Source of the DNA: Citromicrobium sp. JLT1363
Lineage (GTDB): Bacteria > Pseudomonadota > Alphaproteobacteria > Sphingomonadales > Sphingomonadaceae
Length of the DNA: 64,000 nucleotides
Reading direction: 5' to 3'
NCBI RefSeq assembly: GCF_000186705.1
Contig: NZ_AEUE01000004.1
Coordinates: 434,001-498,000 of the forward strand
Shown here: positions 62,311 through 64,000 of the stretch, in pieces
Position numbering within the stretch: the first letter of the stretch is position 1
How the letters are laid out: each line of letters begins with the position of its first letter
The notes under the pieces: generated by a model
Databases searched by the model: none
Told to the model about the DNA's origin: nothing
What the model saw: the letters and a program-made list of their open reading frames with translations, nothing else
Translations under genes and position numbers: made by a program

Positions 62311-62787
62311 TCAGTCTTCGTCCAGCTTGCGGTCATCGTGGCCGAACCAGCCTTCGACCACGCGCATGGCCGAAATCATGACCAGGCTGATGACCGCCAG
62401 CACCACCACCAGCGGCCACTGGCCGAGCCCGCAGGCGAGGCCGATCACGGTCGCCAGCCATAGATGCGCAGCGGTGGTAAGGTTGTGGACCCTGCCGCGG
62501 CTGAAGACGATGAGTCCCGCGCCGACGATCCCGATAAAGCCCGCTGCCGCCTCGAACATGCGCAGCGGGTCGACGCGCGGTGCGTCGAGCTGGTTGTACA
62601 GCGCCAGAACCGAGACCGCCATTCCCGCGGCTGCCACGCAGATGAGGCCATGGGTGCGCATCCCGGCGGCATGCCCGCGCCATTCGCGATCGAACCCCAC
62701 GACCAGGCCGAGAAGCGCGGCCACGCCGAGGCGCAGCACGATTTCGATGTCGAGCGCAGCGACCGGGATCGGGGCATTCAGGTCCAT
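62311..62787 (-). CDS. MgtC/SapB-family membrane protein
   Basis: Inner-membrane protein of 158 residues with four hydrophobic segments. It has the N-terminal MgtC motif RLGVAALLGLVVGFDREWRGHAAGMRTHGLICVAAAG and FIGIVGAGLIV. MgtC proteins affect Mg2+ and phosphate homeostasis and ATP synthase. It is the short form without the C-terminal ACT-like domain. Single gene. Confidence 0.9.
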   Translation of the reverse strand: MDLNAPIPVAALDIEIVLRLGVAALLGLVVGFDREWRGHAAGMRTHGLICVAAAGMAVSVLALYNQLDAPRVDPLRMFEAAAGFIGIVGAGLIVFSRGRVHNLTTAAHLWLATVIGLACGLGQWPLVVVLAVISLVMISAMRVVEGWFGHDDRKLDED

Positions 62788-63004
62788 ATCCCTATCGAGC
62801 GCTCGGCAGCTGGTTTGGTTTCAAACGCGAGCAATGCAGGTTGGCACTGCGTATTCCCCGCCACGGCCACGCGCGCCACAGCGAGGATCGCAAGAGAACC
62901 CGTCGGGCCATGAACTCCAGTTCAGAACTCTTTAAGAGCATCGATATAAATTCCGTCATTACAGATATTTGAAATATCAAATACTCGAAAAGGGGGCATC
63001 GATC

Positions 63005-63277
63005 ATGTCTTTGCGGGACGAGGTTTTGAGGGATTTTCGCGCGTCGTTCGATCGCTTGCAGACTGTTCGCGCGTGCGGCAATACGGAAGTGGAAAGGCAG
63101 GAATTGCGGCACGCCCAGCGGAACTTCGATGCTGCGGCGGAAAGCCTTGCCCGGCTGGTGCCGAAACTCATTGACGGTCCGGGCGAAGTCGGCGGGCACG
63201 GTGCGGAACCTGCGGTTGGGGCGCCGGCAGCGGCGGCGAGAATGCAGTGCGCAAGCTCGCTGCGGCGATCGGCCTGA
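63005..63277 (+). CDS. Small hypothetical protein
   Basis: Predicted protein of 90 residues; the first 60 are helical and charged (SLRDEVLRDFRASFDRLQ...), the rest Ala/Gly-rich. AT-rich sequence upstream (62938-62980) fits a promoter, and the ATG at 63005 is preceded by aaaaggggg. I recognise no family. The C-terminal 25 residues look poorly conserved in character. Confidence 0.5.
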   Translation: MSLRDEVLRDFRASFDRLQTVRACGNTEVERQELRHAQRNFDAAAESLARLVPKLIDGPGEVGGHGAEPAVGAPAAAARMQCASSLRRSA

Positions 63278-63282
63278 TCGCC

Positions 63283-64000
63283 CTAGTCCGCAGCGTTCCG
63301 GCCGGGATCGGGCGGCTGCGACCCGCCGCCAGCGTCGTTCATCAGCCTTAGCTGCGCAAAATCTTCCGGCCTGTTGTCCGCCAGCCATTCCATCATGCCT
63401 TCGCGGATATCGCAGCGAAGATCGAACAGGGTGGGCGAGTTCTTCGCGCTCATCAGCAGGCGCACTTCCTTGGAATCGCGCGTTGTCTCGGTCACCTGCA
63501 CCACCTTCACCCGGCCATCCCAGCGCTCGTTCGCTTCGACCTGCCGGAAGAACTCCTCACGAATGGGGCCGATTTTCGCCTTGGGATCGAGGTGGAGGAA
63601 CACGGTGCCCAGCAGATTGGCGGTCTGCTTGGTCCAGTTCTGGAAGGGTTTTTCGAGGAAATAGCTGGTCGGCACCACCAGCCGCCGCTCGTCCCAGATC
63701 TTCACGACCACGTAGGTCGTGCGGATATCCTCGATCCAGCCCCATTCGCCTTCGAGCACCACGGCATCGTCGATGTTGATCGGCTCGGTCAGCGCCATCT
63801 GCACGCCTGCGATCAGTGATTTGAGTGCAGGCTGCGCGGCAGCACCCACTGCGAGGCCGGCGAGGCCCGCCGAGGCAACCAGCGTCAGCCCGATGTCGCG
63901 CACGCCTGGAATCGCGAGCAGCATCAGGCCCACGGTCACGAACACGATGATGAAGGTGGCGATGCGGTTGAACATCGTCAGCTTGGTGCGCTTGCGGCGC
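63283..64000 (-). CDS. MscS-family mechanosensitive ion channel, 5' end outside window
   Basis: C-terminal 230+ residues are in the window; the frame stays open to position 64000 past the Met at 63975, so the gene begins further on. A hydrophobic helix is followed by the pore-type helix GLAGLAVGAAAQPALKSLIAG, with the Gly/Ala pattern of MscS TM3, then the beta domain with INIDDAVVLEGEWGWIEDIRTTYVVVKIWDERRLVVPTSYF. It opens under membrane tension. A C-terminal tail of about 30 residues is Gly/Pro-rich. Confidence 0.88.
   Translation of the reverse strand, partial: RRKRTKLTMFNRIATFIIVFVTVGLMLLAIPGVRDIGLTLVASAGLAGLAVGAAAQPALKSLIAGVQMALTEPINIDDAVVLEGEWGWIEDIRTTYVVVKIWDERRLVVPTSYFLEKPFQNWTKQTANLLGTVFLHLDPKAKIGPIREEFFRQVEANERWDGRVKVVQVTETTRDSKEVRLLMSAKNSPTLFDLRCDIREGMMEWLADNRPEDFAQLRLMNDAGGGSQPPDPGRNAAD

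Overview
The window is a GC-rich, densely packed chromosomal segment from an alphaproteobacterium of the order Sphingomonadales, most likely the family Erythrobacteraceae. The evidence is a 222-residue LOV-HTH protein closely resembling EL222 of Erythrobacter litoralis, a C4-type 5-aminolevulinate synthase, several TonB-dependent receptors with the IVVTGS-type plug start common in sphingomonads, and betaine-lipid genes. I see no prophage, insertion sequence, CRISPR array, rRNA or tRNA.

Region 1 (about 60-11400) looks like a utilisation locus for a uronic-acid polymer such as alginate or glucuronan. It holds a TonB-dependent receptor, a fumarylacetoacetase/hydratase-family enzyme, a three-gene TRAP transporter and a LacI regulator. 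These are followed by a RpiB-like isomerase, a KduD-like reductase, a KDG kinase and a secreted polysaccharide lyase. A 17-base sequence occurs in opposite orientations before the receptor and before the isomerase operon, and is the probable LacI operator. Together the genes bind and cut the polymer outside, import fragments, and convert 4-deoxy-5-ketouronate to KDPG.

Region 2 (11500-26850) has an S9 peptidase and a large TonB receptor with a divergent LysR gene, then a DEAD-box helicase. A siderophore-receptor/membrane-protein/PepSY operon follows, then an XdhC/MobA-like cofactor-maturation pair and a CitE-like lyase.

Region 3 (26840-40520) contains an enoyl-CoA hydratase, a phosphatase, thioredoxin reductase, tandem MAPEG proteins, btaA-btaB for betaine lipid, and a PLP-dependent dehydratase. 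It also carries a spermidine cluster: carboxy(nor)spermidine dehydrogenase and decarboxylase plus an ornithine-type decarboxylase. The decarboxylase gene has a strongly structured leader whose stem covers its ribosome binding site.

Region 4 (40590-53020) holds a GST, a cell wall hydrolase, the LOV-HTH photoreceptor, a nitroreductase, hemA with a Fur-like palindrome upstream, murI, an unusual HTH-membrane-EF-hand protein, plsY-dprA, a proline-rich VWA protein and two tandem membrane paralogues.

Region 5 (53100-64000) is mostly housekeeping: topA, lepB-rnc-era and pgi. It also has a deacetylase lipoprotein, an EF-hand lipoprotein, an MgtC-like protein and an MscS-family channel cut by the window end.
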